Assembly (NCBI RefSeq): GCF_000002425.4
Contig: NC_037254.1
Span: 18,591,501-18,655,500, forward strand
Direction of reading: 5' to 3'
Length of the DNA: 64,000 nt
Origin: Physcomitrium patens
Taxonomy: Eukaryota > Streptophyta > Bryopsida > Funariales > Funariaceae
The position numbers and the translations under genes are program-made. This document shows, one piece after another, positions 1 to 12,935 of the stretch (its first letter is position 1; the number at the start of each line of letters is the position of its first letter). A model generated the notes under the pieces. The model did not search any database and had not been told where the DNA came from. It saw only the letters and a program-made list of their open reading frames with translations.

Positions 1-136
1 AAGTACAGATCTATGCATCAAAGTACGTGCCGCTGACCCATTTTTAAACTAAGAATTAGGTCGTGAACACTCTTCAAACAACAGGCCACAGACTGTCAAC
101 AGAAAATTAACACAGATAGCTGCAACGAATGCTAAC

Positions 137-2589
137 CATGGTACTTGTCTGCTGCTCGTTCAGCGTAGGGGTACCCTCGTCCTTTCTCAGTCACAAGGTG
201 GATCAGCACAGGTCCAGTTGTAGAGGTATTCTTCACTTCCCGCAAGATTGTCACCAAATCGTCCATGTTATGACCATCAACAGGACCAATGTAGTACAGC
301 CCAAGCTCCTCGAAAAGAGTCGACCCAGAACCACTAATCATACCTCGAGCATATTCGTCAACCTTAGACGCCAACACGTGCGCTGGACCCCCAAGTTGCT
401 TAGTGACACCCTACAACGACCAAACAAAGAGTAGAGTTCATCATCGAACGCGGAAACAAAACCTTGTAAGTATCCATTTGAGCTAAAATTTTCTAACTGT
501 TTATATTCCACCAACAGCACCACCACCACATCCTAGAGTAAGTATACCAACCTTGGCAACCTCACGGAGCTCACGCAGTGGCCTGCTTGACTGAAGCCTG
601 CTGAGTGCACTACTCAAAGCACCAACGGGAGGAGCAGGGCCATCAAGAGTAGCTGTAGGTAGAGATACTTGTTTATTGTCGTTGAGGATTACGATCATGT
701 TGCAATCAAGATAACCAGCGTTATTCATAGCTTCGTAAGCCTGTCCAGCGGTCATAGCGCCATCACCAATAACGGCAATCACGTTATTTTTCTTGCCCTT
801 CAAATCCCGCCCAACAGCCATTCCTGAAACATCCAAAGCGCAGCAGCTTGTTGGTCATTTCCAAGAAGGTAAGCAATGACAGACCGCAATTAGGAACATG
901 ACAATAGAGACCGCAAAAGCAAAAAAACGAAAACAAAAAAACAAAACAACCATATTCGCAATCGATTCAATATTCGTATATAAAATATAGCTCAGACATG
1001 GTCATTTTTTAAGAAAACCCACCTAACCCAGCAGAGATACTGGTGGAACTGTGACCAGCTCCGAACGCATCGTACTCGCTCTCAGCTCTCTTCACAAAAC
1101 CTGAAAGCCCGTCGGTTTGCCTCAATGTGTGCATTTTGCCCCTTCTCCCGGTCAAAATTTTGTGTGGGTAAGTCTGTGATAATCACGATGATTGCACAGG
1201 GTCTTCAGAAGGCAGGAAATAAGCATAATACAAAGTAACAAAATAACAACTACAAAAGAAAAGAAAAAGAGGAGTAAAAATATCACGGAAAGTGTCTATA
1301 CTGAAATTAGTAAATCGCAAGAAACCAATAAAACTAACAATTAAATTAAAACGAGGCGTCTTCTAGCGAGTGCGCACTATCATTCATCCTAACAAATGGT
1401 TGTTCCTGAACTGTGAGGACGTTCCAATGGAACAGAAGAATTATAATCGCATTTCAACAAGGGGAGGAATGTAACGTAAAACCCAGAGAAGGGCTCTGTA
1501 TCTGAAATCACATATAAGCATACTTTCTTGTGTGACTACAACCAGGTGGTATCACTAGGTTCAGTTGGCGACAGAAATACATAATATAGAAACGTGCATA
1601 CAGAAGACTAGACAGCTACATGCATTCCCTTCATTAGAGAAAAGACAAAACGCAATCGCTCTGTATTGAAAATGTGAAGAAGAACCACACACCTGATGAC
1701 CAACATCCCACAAAAACTTATCTTCCGGACAATTGAAGACATGATGAAGGGCCACGGTGAGCTCCACCACACCTAGACTGGAGCCTAAATGTCCTCCAGT
1801 CTTCGACACAGTGTGAATGGTCTCTGCTCTCACTTCATTAGCGAGTTGTTTCAGCTCCTACAAAACAAAATTACATGAAGAAATCTGTAAAACAAAAACG
1901 AACAAAAATAAAAGTACAATAACCAGCAATTAAAAAAAGTTAACGCAGTAAGACTTCTAACAGCACGGTTGCAACAGTCACTTAGACCCGTGCCACAATG
2001 GCCAATAACAAACACGGAACAGTTTGGCCAAAACATAACCAGAAAACAAAGAAATGTCTATGCAAACACTGGAATTCTGTCGAGATTGAAGACACACGAT
2101 AGGTCGGTTCCAGTGCAGAGTGCCAGACGTACTCGCACGGTGAGGTTCTTCATGTGCATAGGATAGTTAATAGTATCCAAAAGGGGAGTCGGTGGCTTCT
2201 CAGCAGGGTACTCTGCAGAGGAGTCCGGCACCGCGGATGCCGCAATCCTGCTCTTTCCCTGCACCCAATCCCAAATTTCAGTCAGCCCGACCCTCAACAA
2301 ACCACCCACATTACAAACAGCCCATCCCCAAAGCGTGAACAATCCCCCAAATTCTGCTCTCAACTCTCAAAAACAAACAAACTCACACAAAAACATAGAA
2401 ATGGGCTCCTACATTACTGCGAAGCCGCAACGAAGAGTGATATCCTTTCGATAAATTCAGCTTCTGGGCACAAAAAAACTCGCTGGCATCGCTCTTGAGC
2501 AACGAGGAGGAGGAAGACGCAGAGGTCGATAAACCCTTGAGGGTCACAGCTTGGCCCACAACCGTAGTGGCAGCAGCCAAGGCAGCCAT
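137..2589 (-). CDS. DXS: 1-deoxy-D-xylulose-5-phosphate synthase, 5' part (six exons, cut by window edge)
   Basis: DXS condenses pyruvate and glyceraldehyde-3-phosphate with thiamine diphosphate, the first step of the plastid MEP isoprenoid pathway. Exons read on the minus strand: 2589-2413, 2258-2133, 1857-1693, 1173-1023, 823-552 and 410-137. All have GT-AG borders and compatible phases, giving about 388 codons. Exon 1 is a Ser/Ala-rich transit-peptide-like leader; I chose the MAALAA start at 2589 over the in-frame Met at 2622 because it begins the typical leader. Exon 2 holds [13 protein letters not shown]. Exon 3 has the [14 protein letters not shown] substrate region. Exon 4 has [10 protein letters not shown] and [14 protein letters not shown]. 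Exon 5 has the thiamine-diphosphate site ([18 protein letters not shown] followed by ILNDN). Exon 6 has YIGPVDGHN and [10 protein letters not shown]. The 3' half, with the transketolase pyrimidine and C-terminal domains, lies beyond the left edge. Family identification is secure; exon borders were placed by eye. Confidence 0.93.
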
Positions 2590-3286
2590 AGTGAGAAACA
2601 ACAAACACCCCACCCCTAACACTACAACACAATTCCCCTCAACACATCAACTACTACTACAACAACAACAACAACAACCTCACTCCAAAAAAACTCCCCA
2701 AAAGCTCATAACGCTCAGCTAAAAAATCCCACAAAGCTCGAATCTGGGAACAAGCAGATCCAGGAAACCGTGGAAAAAAAAGAGAGGAACATAATGACTG
2801 AGGAATCGAAATAAAAAACATAAAAACCCCCCCTCCCCTCCCAACCCCAACTCATACAATTCAATACAATACATAAAATTCTATAATACACTAATAATAA
2901 TAATAATAATAATACAATGGCGCCACCTATCCCTTTCCCCCTCATCTCTCTATATGGCGATCTATTGGATAGGGTCTCCCAGACCCAGATTTCGTTGGAT
3001 AAACCCCGACGTCGTTCGTCTGTTCGTCTACGGGTTCCCGTCGTCGCGACGGTTGACGTGTCACGGGGCGAGGGGTTTAGTGGATGAATCGTCTCCCTCG
3101 ATTGAATATTTTGGATGAATTATTAGCCTTGCGGGATGAATGACTTGTCTTGTTGTTTGGGGGGGATGAATGAGTCTCTCCAGGATTTTCTCCGTCCTTC
3201 GTCCATATTCTGGATGAATAGTCGTCCCTTTTGTGTACTGTGTGGAAAACTAACTTTTGTGTGGTGTCGGGATTCCATTAACTTTA
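2590..3286 (-). promoter_or_regulatory. DXS upstream region / 5' leader with GGATGAAT array
   Basis: About 700 bp lie between the DXS start and the copia element. The proximal part carries (CAA)n near 2655-2680 and (TAA)n at 2891-2914, as is common in plant 5' leaders. The distal part has five copies of the octamer GGATGAAT at 3082, 3113, 3134, 3174 and 3212. A promoter role is inferred from position only. Confidence 0.45.
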
Positions 3287-3291
3287 AGGAT

Positions 3292-3534
3292 TGTTGAGAT
3301 CATTAAATGTAGCTAGCGCTCTCCATAATATTTACTGTAGACTATAGTAAATACCATAGCTACAGTATTTAGAGTATAGTGGAGAAGTATTGTTTATCTT
3401 CTCCTCTTTTTTCTTCTTATATACCAGTCACAACCAGATCAATAGATTTGTGTGTGTGAAGCTCTCTCTCCTTAGAAACCCTCTTGTGTGTATGACTTAC
3501 TATTACTCTTGTGTCTTTCTAAACATTCTCAACA
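3292..3534 (+). repeat. 5' LTR of the copia element
   Basis: 243 bp, TG...CA ends. It contains a TATATA stretch near 3418 and one copy of a 29-bp unit (TGTGTGTATGACTTACTATT and following bases) that is present three times in the 3' LTR. Confidence 0.95.
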
Positions 3535-3888
3535 CATTATCAATACGACTCTCTTCTACACACTATTACAATTTTTTGCTCTAGTCTTTGACTCTTCAAA
3601 CCTGTTGCTACCCTTTCTCAATGTCTGCCTCATGATCTTGTTCTTCTTACTAGCCCCTCACACATTAGCTTGCTTAGAGCACTCTCTGCTCAACTCCACT
3701 CTAGCTTGCTCCTTACTCCCTGCCATGTTCCACCCCTACTACCGCTAAATCCGCCACTGTCGCCGTTGCCACCCTATCGCCGTTGACGCTGCCGCCTGCC
3801 ATTGCCTCCCGCTGCTAGCTGTGCCACCTTATTATTGTTCTGTTGCCTTAATCTACTATCTCTTTAATATATATATATATATATATGT

Positions 3889-3923
<35 letters not shown>

Positions 3924-4031
3924 TTGTTTTTTCAAGTTCAAGTTTATCATTTTATTTGACTTTATATTTTAAGGTACGTTTTACTCAACTTTTCTACTTG
4001 ATCTTGTATTTTCTTTATAGATTTATTTATA
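3535..4031 (+). other. Copia untranslated leader with probable primer-binding site
   Basis: The bases directly after the 5' LTR (CATTATCAATACGACTCTC, 3535-3553) sit where a primer-binding site is expected. They resemble the internal initiator-tRNA-Met type site used by some copia elements, but the match is imperfect. The leader also holds a (TA)n tract at about 3869-3920. No ORF here looks coding; the 86-residue frame at 3488-3748 has no recognisable features. Confidence 0.5.
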
Positions 4032-4955
4032 ATGAGTGCTTCAACATCTTCAACTGCTTCTACTATGGTTCCAACTATTACTAGTGCATCCCAACATTTT
4101 CAAGCTCTTTTATTTCCACCATTGACTATGGATAGAAACAATTATCTATTATGGGCAAAAATGGCAAAAGCAAATTTATTTGCAGAACAACTCTCGGATG
4201 CCATTATGTTTGAAGAATCTCCTACAACAAGTATTTTTATATTTCCTGCTATTCGTTAGAAAGCACTTCTTCTCCTTCGTCGTCATCTTGTACCTGCATT
4301 ACAACATCAATGTTTGGAAATGGAAGATCCTGCAGAACTTTGGAAGAATCTTAAATCTAGGTTTGATCATCAAAAGACCATTTTTCTTCCATGTGCACGT
4401 CATAATTGGACACATTTACGTGTCTTAGATTTTCTAAATTTAAATGCTTTCAATAGTGAAATGTATAGTATTGTCTCACAATTACGATTATGTGGATAAA
4501 GCATTTCTGAAGAAGAAATAATTGAGAAAAATCTCTCTACATTTCCTCCTGTATCTGCTGTGCTTGCACAACAATACACGAACATGAAATTTCAAAGTCA
4601 TTTTGATCTCATGTCTTATCTACTTCTTGTGGAGAAGCAAAATGAACTACTCTTACGCAATGCGGAAGCTCGTCCTATTAGAACTACAATTCCAGAATCT
4701 CATGCACTTAATATTTCAAAGTCTAAGAAGAAATTATATAAACATGGGAAACGTACTTATAAGTATCAGAGTAGTCATAGTCAAGACCATTTCTATCCAT
4801 ATGGAAAGAATAAACGTTCTACTATTAATTATAGTAGAAAACAAAAATCAAAGATGCGTTCTTGCCATAAGTGCGGAATGTTTGGACATTTAGCACATGC
4901 GTGCCGTACTTCAGAATATTTTATTAAAATATTCCAAGAAAATAAGAAATTGTGA
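4032..4955 (+). pseudogene. Copia gag (capsid / nucleocapsid), broken
   Basis: The frame opens at ATG 4032 and reads through capsid-like sequence. RNNYLLWAKMAKANLFAEQL matches the usual 'N(Y)xxW' start of copia gag, followed by LEMEDPAELWKNLKSRFD. The nucleocapsid zinc knuckle CHKCGMFGHLAHAC (about 4863-4904) is intact in its CX2CX4HX4C spacing. Stops interrupt at 4257-4259 (TAG), 4497-4499 (TAA) and 4953-4955 (TGA). Each sits where a single C-to-T change from Gln or Arg codons would produce it. Gag would package the element RNA; this copy cannot make the full protein. Confidence 0.88.
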
Positions 4956-7900
4956 GCTGAGGCTCATGAAGTTCATACCATAGATGCGTCTATGGATTCA
5001 ATTGGTGTAGATGACTTAGAGGCTTATATGAATGATAGAATCTCTAATGATGAATCAAATGATGCGCTCATTGATTCTGCAACAATACATACTATCTTGC
5101 GAGATAGATGATTTTTTATTGAAAAATCTTCAATTGGCAAACTAAAAATATGATGACCATGGTTGGAGCAAATGCGTTTTGTTTCGAAGAAGGCATAGCG
5201 ATGGTAAAATTACCTGCGAGTTCCATCATAAAATGTAAACATGCGATGTTTACACCCTCAACACCTCAGAGTCTGATCAGCTACCGAGATGTGCATATTA
5301 ATGGTTATCATCTCTCGACCGCCACTTTAAATAGAAAAGAGGTTTTGGTTCTTGCAAAGAATCATAAAGTTATTGAAAAAGCTTTTGCTACAGAAAATGG
5401 TTTATACCGAATTGTGATTCGGCCTCCTATTATATTTAATTTTGTATCATCTATCTCAGAGAGTCGTGTTTCTCTCTGGCATGGACGATTGGAACATCCA
5501 TGATCCACATTATTTAGAAAGATCATTCCGTGTATAATTGGGCACAATTTAAAGCCTGCAAATGTAGACTCTATGGAATTATGTCATGCATGCATGCAAG
5601 GTAAAATGATTACTCAGCCTTCAATTTGGAAACTTCTACAAGAATTACCACCAATGCTTGAAAGATTGCATGGTGATATTTGTGGTCCTATTAATCCAAT
5701 ATGAGGACCATTTCGTTATTTTTTGGTCCTTGTTGATGCATGAGGTAAACAATCACATGTTTCATTATTATCAACTCGAAACATGGTGTTTGCCAATCTT
5801 ATATCTATGCTTATTTGCTTTCGGGCATATTTTCTTGATTATCCTGTAAAAACATTGCGTATGGATAATGCAAAAGAATTTGCATCAAAGTCTTTTGAAG
5901 ACTATTGTACTACAACAGGAATCGAATTGACATATTGTGTTCCATATGAACATGCTCAAAATGGACTTGCATAGTCATTTATAAAGCGTATACAATTCAT
6001 TACCCCGCCACTCCTCCTTCACGCAAATCTACCTGCATGTATGTGGGGTCATGCAGTTTTACATGCTGCAACATTAATACCCCTCTGTCTTTCTTCTCTT
6101 GAAATTATTTCACCACATGAGCTCATTTTGGGTCGTGTTCCAAATGTATCTCACTTTCGAGTATTTGGTTCTCGTGCTTAGATTCCAGTACCAAAACTTC
6201 AATGCCGTACCATTGGAGCTCATTGATAAGAAGGCATATATGTTGGTTTTGATTCACCAAGCATTATTTGTATTCTTGATCCATCAACTCGCACATTATT
6301 ACGTGCACGTTTGTAAAATTGCCATTTTGAAGAAACTGTATTTCCATCTCTTCAAGGAGGAGTATCCAATCAATAAAGAAATAAAGTACTCATATTTGAA
6401 GCACCAAAAACGTTTACAATGAATCCCGATCCTAGGATATCTTTGGCAAAAACTGAAGTTGCTAAGATTTTGCATTTAAAACGGATCGCGGTTGAAATAC
6501 ATGATGGCTTCAATGATGCACCTAGAATTACCAGAGTTCCTATTAATGAGGCTCAGAATGCACCTGCTCAGATTGTAGTGCCATTGACTACAATACCTCA
6601 AGTTATAACAACAACAATTAAAAGAACTCGTGGACCAGATAAGCAACCACGTAAGAAGAAAGCTATAAAATTAACTAATCCTAGTATTATTTCTGAAGAA
6701 ATTGCCACTCATCTTGCAGGACTACCAATTCATGATGATATATCCATACATAATGTACCTTCAATTCCTATGAAAAATAATCTTGGAATTGGAAGGAATA
6801 AGAACAAATTGAGTAAAGAATTATCTATTCTGTATTGTGCTACATATGATATTTGGGACAGACAATCTATTATAGTAGATGAATCATTTGCATATATAAT
6901 TATAGAAGCCTTCTCTTACAAGGAAGATGATCGTGAACGTCAAACCATCTAAGAGGCGATGTGTCGCTCAAATTGGTCAAAATGAAAAATTGCTATTGAA
7001 GAGAAGTATGCCTCTTTGCGTAAGAGGAAAGTCTTTGGTCCAATTGTAGACACTCTTACATCTCACCCTATAGGATATAAAATGGTATTAATATGCAAGC
7101 GAGATACTCAAGGCCAAATAACCCGCTATAAAGCTTGTCTTGTTGCTCAAGGATTTACTCAACGATTTGGCATTGATTATGAATCGACATATTCTCCAAT
7201 CATGGATTCAATTATATTTTGATATATTATTGGAATGATAGTTCATGCCACCCTTGAGATGCATCTGATAGATGTAGTAATTTCATATCTATATGGATCT
7301 CTTAATGCAAATATTTATATGAAAGTTCCACCTGACTTAGAAACAAAAAGTCCAAATTAACCCGATCCAAAAAAATATCGTGGTATTAAATTATGTAAGG
7401 CCTTGTATGATTTAAAACAATCCAAATGAATGTGGTATCAACATCTTCGAGATTATTTAATTACAAATAATTTTATAAGTGATCCACTAATCCCTTGTTT
7501 ATTTATCAAACGAGATAAAACTAGTTTTGTGATCATCACTGTATATATTGATGATCTTAACCTAGTGGATACTACATCTACATGTGTTACAGCTACAAAC
7601 CTACTTATACGTGATTTTGAGATGAAAATGCTAGGAAAAATAACTTTCTACATTGGTCTTCAGATTATGCATCTAATAGATGGTAGCATTTTTCTCTACC
7701 AATTAACGTATATTAGACGAATCTTGCAAAGATTTAATATGATAGATGCTTATCCATTGTCCACACCAATGGTTGGGCGTGGTCGTGATGGTTCATGATC
7801 CATACCGTCCATGCGAGGAGGAGGAGGAAATATTGGGAGACCAATATCCATACCTAGCAGCGGTTGGAGCACTTTTATATTTAGCTACATCTACAAGACC

Positions 7901-8546
7901 AGATATTACATTTGCAGTTAGTGTTCTTCCAAGACATAGTGCACGTCCAACACTATGACATTGGAATGGCATCAAATATTTATTATGTTATTTAAAAGGT
8001 ACTGAAGACTTGGGATTATAGTACACAAAATTCACAGATCCAAAATAGGTTGGATATTGTGATGCAAGATATAAATCTAATATTGCAACAGCTAAATCTC
8101 AAACAGGATATGTATTTTTAAGACATAGAGCTGTAATATCATAGAAATCAATGAAACAAACAATAACTGCAACTTCATCCAACCATGCAAAAATTATTGC
8201 CTTATATGAAGCATCTCAAGAATGTATTTGGTTGCGATCAATTCATAAATTCATTCAAACAACTTGTGGATTTTCATATGATGATTCTCCAACTATCTTG
8301 CATGAAGATAATAGTACTTGTATTCTACAGATGTAAGTTGGTTTTATTAAAGGTGACAGGATAAAACATATTGATCCAAAGTATTTTAGTTATATCTATG
8401 ACTTGATTACTGATCAAGCACTTATAATTAAGAAAATTAAATCTACAAATAACCTTGCTGATCTTTTTATCAAAGCTCTTCCATTAAGAAACCATCGTCG
8501 ACTTACTTATAGCATTGGTATGTGGCGACTTGCTTTTCTTGAATAA
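4956..8546 (+). pseudogene. Copia pol (protease-integrase-RT-RNase H), broken
   Basis: The remnants follow copia order. GAG-pre-integrase shows LWHGRLEHP near 5478-5504. Integrase shows HGDICGPINP and TLRMDNAKEFASKSFEDYC, then YEHAQNG near 5947-5964. RT begins near 7016-7222 (KACLVAQGFTQRFGIDYEST), has the catalytic VYIDDL at 7541-7558, and continues with GALLYLATSTRPDITFAVS at about 7882-7938. RNase H follows (SMKQTITATSSNHAKIIALY). The last conserved segment ends at TAA 8544-8546. Stops at 5503, 5703, 5974, 6187, 7222, 7429, 7798, 7958 and 8338, and a frame change near 7790, inactivate it. No clear protease DSGA motif was seen; the stretch 5000-5150 may have held it. Confidence 0.88.
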
Positions 8547-8756
8547 GAAAGTTAATGAGCTCTTTAAATAATTAAAGAAAATGATATTGTACTCTTTTTC
8601 CTTCATCTATGGTTTTGTTCTTAAATAAAATAAGGTTTTCCTAGATAAGGTTTTAATGAGGCAACAATTGTTGATCTTGTAAGATCACAGAAAAGTATAG
8701 ATTATAATTCTATACAAATTTTATATTATGTAAATATTATGATGAACGAGGAAGAG

Positions 8757-9057
8757 TGTTGAGATCCTTAAATGTAGCCGACGTTCTCCATAATATTTAC
8801 TGTAGACTACAATAAATATTGTAGCTACAATATTTAGAGTCTAGTAAAGAAGTACTCTTTATCCTCTCCTCTTTTCTCTTCTTGTATACAAGACACAACC
8901 AGATCAATAGATTTGTGTGTGTGAAGCTCTCTCCCCTTAGAAACCCTCTTATGTGTATGATTTACTACTACTCTTGTGTGTGTGTATGACTTACTATTAC
9001 TCTTGTGTGTGTGTATGACTTACTATTACTCTTGTGTCTTTCTAAACATTCTCAACA
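8757..9057 (+). repeat. 3' LTR of the copia element
   Basis: 301 bp, 58 bp longer than the 5' LTR. The whole difference is two extra tandem copies of a 29-bp unit (TACTATTACTCTTGTGTGTG and following bases) at about 8966-9037. Confidence 0.95.
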
Positions 9058-9062
9058 AGGAT

Positions 9063-10640
9063 GGTAGAGTGTTCTTTTTTCTTTTTTCTTTTTTCCTACT
9101 TTGGGACATTTTTTAGCTCACTTTTTATTTAAAGCTATGTTTTCCATGTTTTTTTTTCTCTTGGTCTCTTTTGGGATTCATGTCATAGGGAATGTATAAT
9201 TTTTGGAGGTTCCCAATGCATAGTGGCTTCTTATTTTTATTTATTTATTTATTTTGTTCCTCTTTTAACTTACTTGTATTCAACCACGTCCAAATTATAC
9301 TTTTGAAAAAATTAAGAAGTTAAACAGACATAAGCTGTTACTTTTAATATAGAATATAATATTATTCTAAAGAATACATAATAAAAATAAAATAAAATAA
9401 ATCGTGCAAAGTATAATTATTAGTATAAAAATATTATAATATAACTGCTATTCCAATTTATGTTTATATTTGCATATAATAAAACCACAATTGTGCATGG
9501 AAATAAATTGCAATAATACTTTAAGCATTGAATACATTCTTTATCAAGTTGTGGAGGATTGATTTAGGGAGGTACAATTGTATGTGTATGTGTTTCCAAA
9601 TGATTTTATTTTTAAAATTTGTACTTGGAAAAGTTACATTTCAATATTGAAGTAAAAGCAATTTCTGGACCACCTTCAAAAATTCCATATTGGTTGAATA
9701 CACTAAGTTGATTGAACTCATAGCATATTTGATATGCTCACTGATAATAGATTATATATATATATATATATATATATACTTATATGGATAATAAAAACTA
9801 ACAGAAATGATATGTGCATCAATTGATAAGACTTGAAAAAGCAACAGTTGACAACAATAATAACTTGCCCCAAATTGACAATTTTGTGACTTTCTATGTT
9901 GCAAATATTTTGGGGCATTTGGAGATATTATGATATCTTAAAGGCACTTTACAATTGTAATTAAAATTTACAAGAAAAATATATTCATGGCAATGGTAAG
10001 TAAAGTACAATCATATAAATTGCAGTAGAGTTGTTGCAGCATGTTGTGACAATTTTTAAAAAAACTTAAGTATTATATTAGTAACTGAAATAAAAGGACA
10101 GAGATTTATTTTATTTTATTTTATTCTGTTTTAGAAGCAACATGTTAAAAGCAAGTGATTGAGTAACATAATTTGGATGCTTCAATGGGTGGATAAGTAT
10201 CTTATACTTTCTTAAAGAAGTTTACACAAGACTTTGTATACTTAGGCAACAAGAACAATAAACCTCATGTTTTTAAGTTCACCATGAACACAAAGTTGTA
10301 GAAGTGGATTTAAATGAAACCTACACAAGTAGTGGATGGATTGGAAGATACAATCTAATTCTTTTTGTGAATGAAATAAATTATATAAAGATAAGAATTA
10401 GAAAAACAAAATAATTTATACAAAATAATGTATACCAAAACAACTTAATAATTATACTCTTTGAAAACTTTTGAATATCACGTCAACATATTATGTTAAT
10501 TTATGTGATTTGGAAGCTAAATATAAGCAGAAAGCTACATTTATAATGTTCATAGGTAAAAACATCGTTAAAATGATATTTTCATAATTGGAGGTGGTTT
10601 TTACCTTTTTAAGAATATATATATTGAATTATCTCTCTTT

Positions 10641-10671
<31 letters not shown>

Positions 10672-11096
10672 ATCTTTTATATATAAAAACACATCGTTTA
10701 TTCTTGTAAGAATTTGAGGTCATGTGTATACTCTTCTCAATAGAAGTCTTTTGCATGTGGTTTTGGATATCAATCATCAATTCCCTTTGTGGTGATGTGG
10801 TCATGATCCTTGGTGTAATAATGTGTGTTTCTAAGATGTATTAAAGAAGTCATAACAAAGAGCAAGTCATTACAAAGACAATGCATACTATGCAATATTC
10901 CAAGTATCATTGTGGTCCATTAGTCCTTGAATTTGTAGAAACATACTTGATGATGATGCCAAATAAAAGCAAGATTTTTTTATTTTATTTTATGTTATTT
11001 TTTCTATTTTTTATTTTTATTTTTGCTACATTTGATCATTGAACAAAGTTACTTTACAACTTCAAACTAATTCTTTTGTTCATTGAAAGAAAAAAG

Positions 11097-11130
<34 letters not shown>

Positions 11131-11999
11131 TTCATTACAAGCTTCACATATAGCCTGTAGTGAAATCTTGAAGTAAGAGAATGAATACAATGTAGAGGCA
11201 CTTCACAACTGTTTGAACAAGGAACCATTATTGACATTATCATGTGACATAAAATTGCCTTATGAATAGAAATACAATTAAGGAGACCCATACAGTAAAT
11301 GAATCTTTTGGAAACTAGAGTTTAATTTATTCTTGCCATAAGGTTTGATATATATACATATATATATATAACCTCGAAATTCATAATATTTATTATGTTT
11401 AATTTATCCTTTCCACAAAGGTTTGATATTATGTTAGATTTATATATATATATATATATATCAAAAGAATTCATTTACTTGCAACCAAGATTTATTTGTG
11501 GAAGAGTGTTGTTTGAAGGCATAATAACAAAATAAAGGTATGGTTTGAAAAAAACGCCCTTGAATATTTCGAGTCCCAATCAACATGATAAAAAAAAATC
11601 ATTTAAGATGGCATTAGAATATAACACATTAAAATTTTAAAATTTTATGGTATCATATAATTTATAAATAAAGCTTTTAAAAAAATGAATAAATTATTAT
11701 CAAAATGATATATATATATATATATATATATATAATGATGATCCTGAAATTGATAAACATATATAAAATAACTCCTCGCCTTTGGAAAAACAATCACATA
11801 TAAACTTCTGTAGAGAAATAATCAAAATGTGTATTTTAAAGACATTTTTGCTTGTAACGTGGAGAGAGTTAATTTACATAAATTTTCAACCACAAAAATA
11901 AAATAATTCAAAATTTAATAATTTATTATTATTAATAATACCATAATAAATTTTGTGAATTCCGAGTTAATTGTTTTTTAACTAATTATAAATCAGGCT
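9063..11999. other. AT-rich intergenic spacer
   Basis: No coding region is recognisable in 2.9 kb. It contains (TA)n tracts at about 9753-9778, 10643-10671, 11444-11461 and 11708-11733, and a 32-bp poly-A run at 11097-11128. A diverged ~33-bp direct repeat (GTTTAATTTAT...GGTTTGATAT) occurs at 11320-11351 and 11397-11429; the two copies have TA tracts beside them. Confidence 0.7.
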
Positions 12000-12935
12000 A
12001 TGGAAAAACCCTCACCGGGGCACCCAGTTCCCTCGACTCGGTGACGTAGGATGAATGAAAACGGATTTGGATGTATAACATTCGTTCACGCGAACCGCGC
12101 AACTCTGTTTTTGAACCCGCAGAAAGAAAGAAAGAAAAATCCTAAACCCTGAAAGAGCATTTACTGCACAAGCTCTCTGACGGAGCCTGGAAGGCAGGGG
12201 ACCGGCAAGAGCGTCGATAGATTTTGTGGCATTTTCACAATTTCGGCATTGAAGGGTTTGTTTTTCGAAACATTACGTGATGCGCCCAGAAAAGCACGAT
12301 TGAATTCGCTGTTGGGTTTTTATTGAATGCGTACATTCAGGTCAGCCCTGTACCTTGATTTCGTGCGTGAATTTTGAGTAAGGTGTTGATCTAGGAGTTT
12401 CTGGGGTTGTAGTTTGAACTCTGAGTTATTGATCACTTGAATATTCATTGAACAAGCTGGTATTGAATCAGGGGCCGGAGTGTTACGCATATAATGTGTC
12501 ATTCTGTAGAGAAAAGAGTTCTGGTTGTTTGTTTCGAAAAGCAATGTTCCTTCGTCTTGTTTGCTGTCTTTTCGTTCTTGTTGGAATTTCCGCATATGGA
12601 AAACTTGTCACACTTTTGGTTTCGAAGACGTCAAGAGTTGTTTGACTTTTCGGGTCTTAGTTGCTGACAATAATCGTTCTCATCATGTCCCCTTGTGATC
12701 CTGTTGCCACACCCAGTCTACTGTGCGCATATGAGAATTGTATCTCGCTACGTTTTCTTGGTTTAGCTAGAAATCCATGCATTCATATTGACCCAATTGT
12801 AGTTTGTATGCAGAATGCACGCTCCGGCGGTTCGAGCCAGGCAAATTATGGTTTGCAGAGCCACCAAATTGAGGGTTGAGAATGATTGAGCTCATGTTGG
12901 ATCAATGCCTAGAGATTGGTGCTTGATAGTCAGAT
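12000..12935 (+). promoter_or_regulatory. PPR gene promoter and 5' leader
   Basis: Composition changes from AT-rich spacer to mixed sequence at about 12000. A telo-box-like CCTAAACCCT lies at 12141-12150, just after an (AAAG)n run, and GGATGAAT occurs at 12049. Two small frames (12448-12645 and 12661-12879) precede the PPR start and would be upstream ORFs if the leader is unspliced. The transcription start cannot be fixed from sequence. Confidence 0.45.

Larger units (their letters stand above)
3292..9057 (+). mobile_element. Complete but decayed Ty1/copia LTR retrotransposon
   Basis: A 5.77 kb element bounded by direct LTRs that begin TGTTGAGATC and end CTCAACA. It is flanked by the target duplication AGGAT at 3287-3291 and 9058-9062. 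Inside, in copia order, are a leader, gag with a zinc knuckle, remnants of protease, GAG-pre-integrase, integrase, reverse transcriptase (YIDD) and RNase H, then a purine tract (about 8746-8756) just before the 3' LTR. By hand count the LTRs differ at about 24 of 243 aligned positions, mostly transitions, so the insertion is old. Every reading frame is broken by stops and at least one frameshift, so it is non-autonomous. It sits about 700 bp upstream of DXS, pointing away from it. Confidence 0.95.

Noticed and set aside
3821-4084. ORF with alternating Ile/Tyr repeats
   Set aside because: Product of the (TA)n tract in the copia leader; the gag frame starting at 4032 is the supported one.
12810-12845. 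GGCGGTTCGAGCCAGGC looks like a tRNA T-arm
   Set aside because: No D-arm, anticodon arm or acceptor pairing could be found upstream; chance match.
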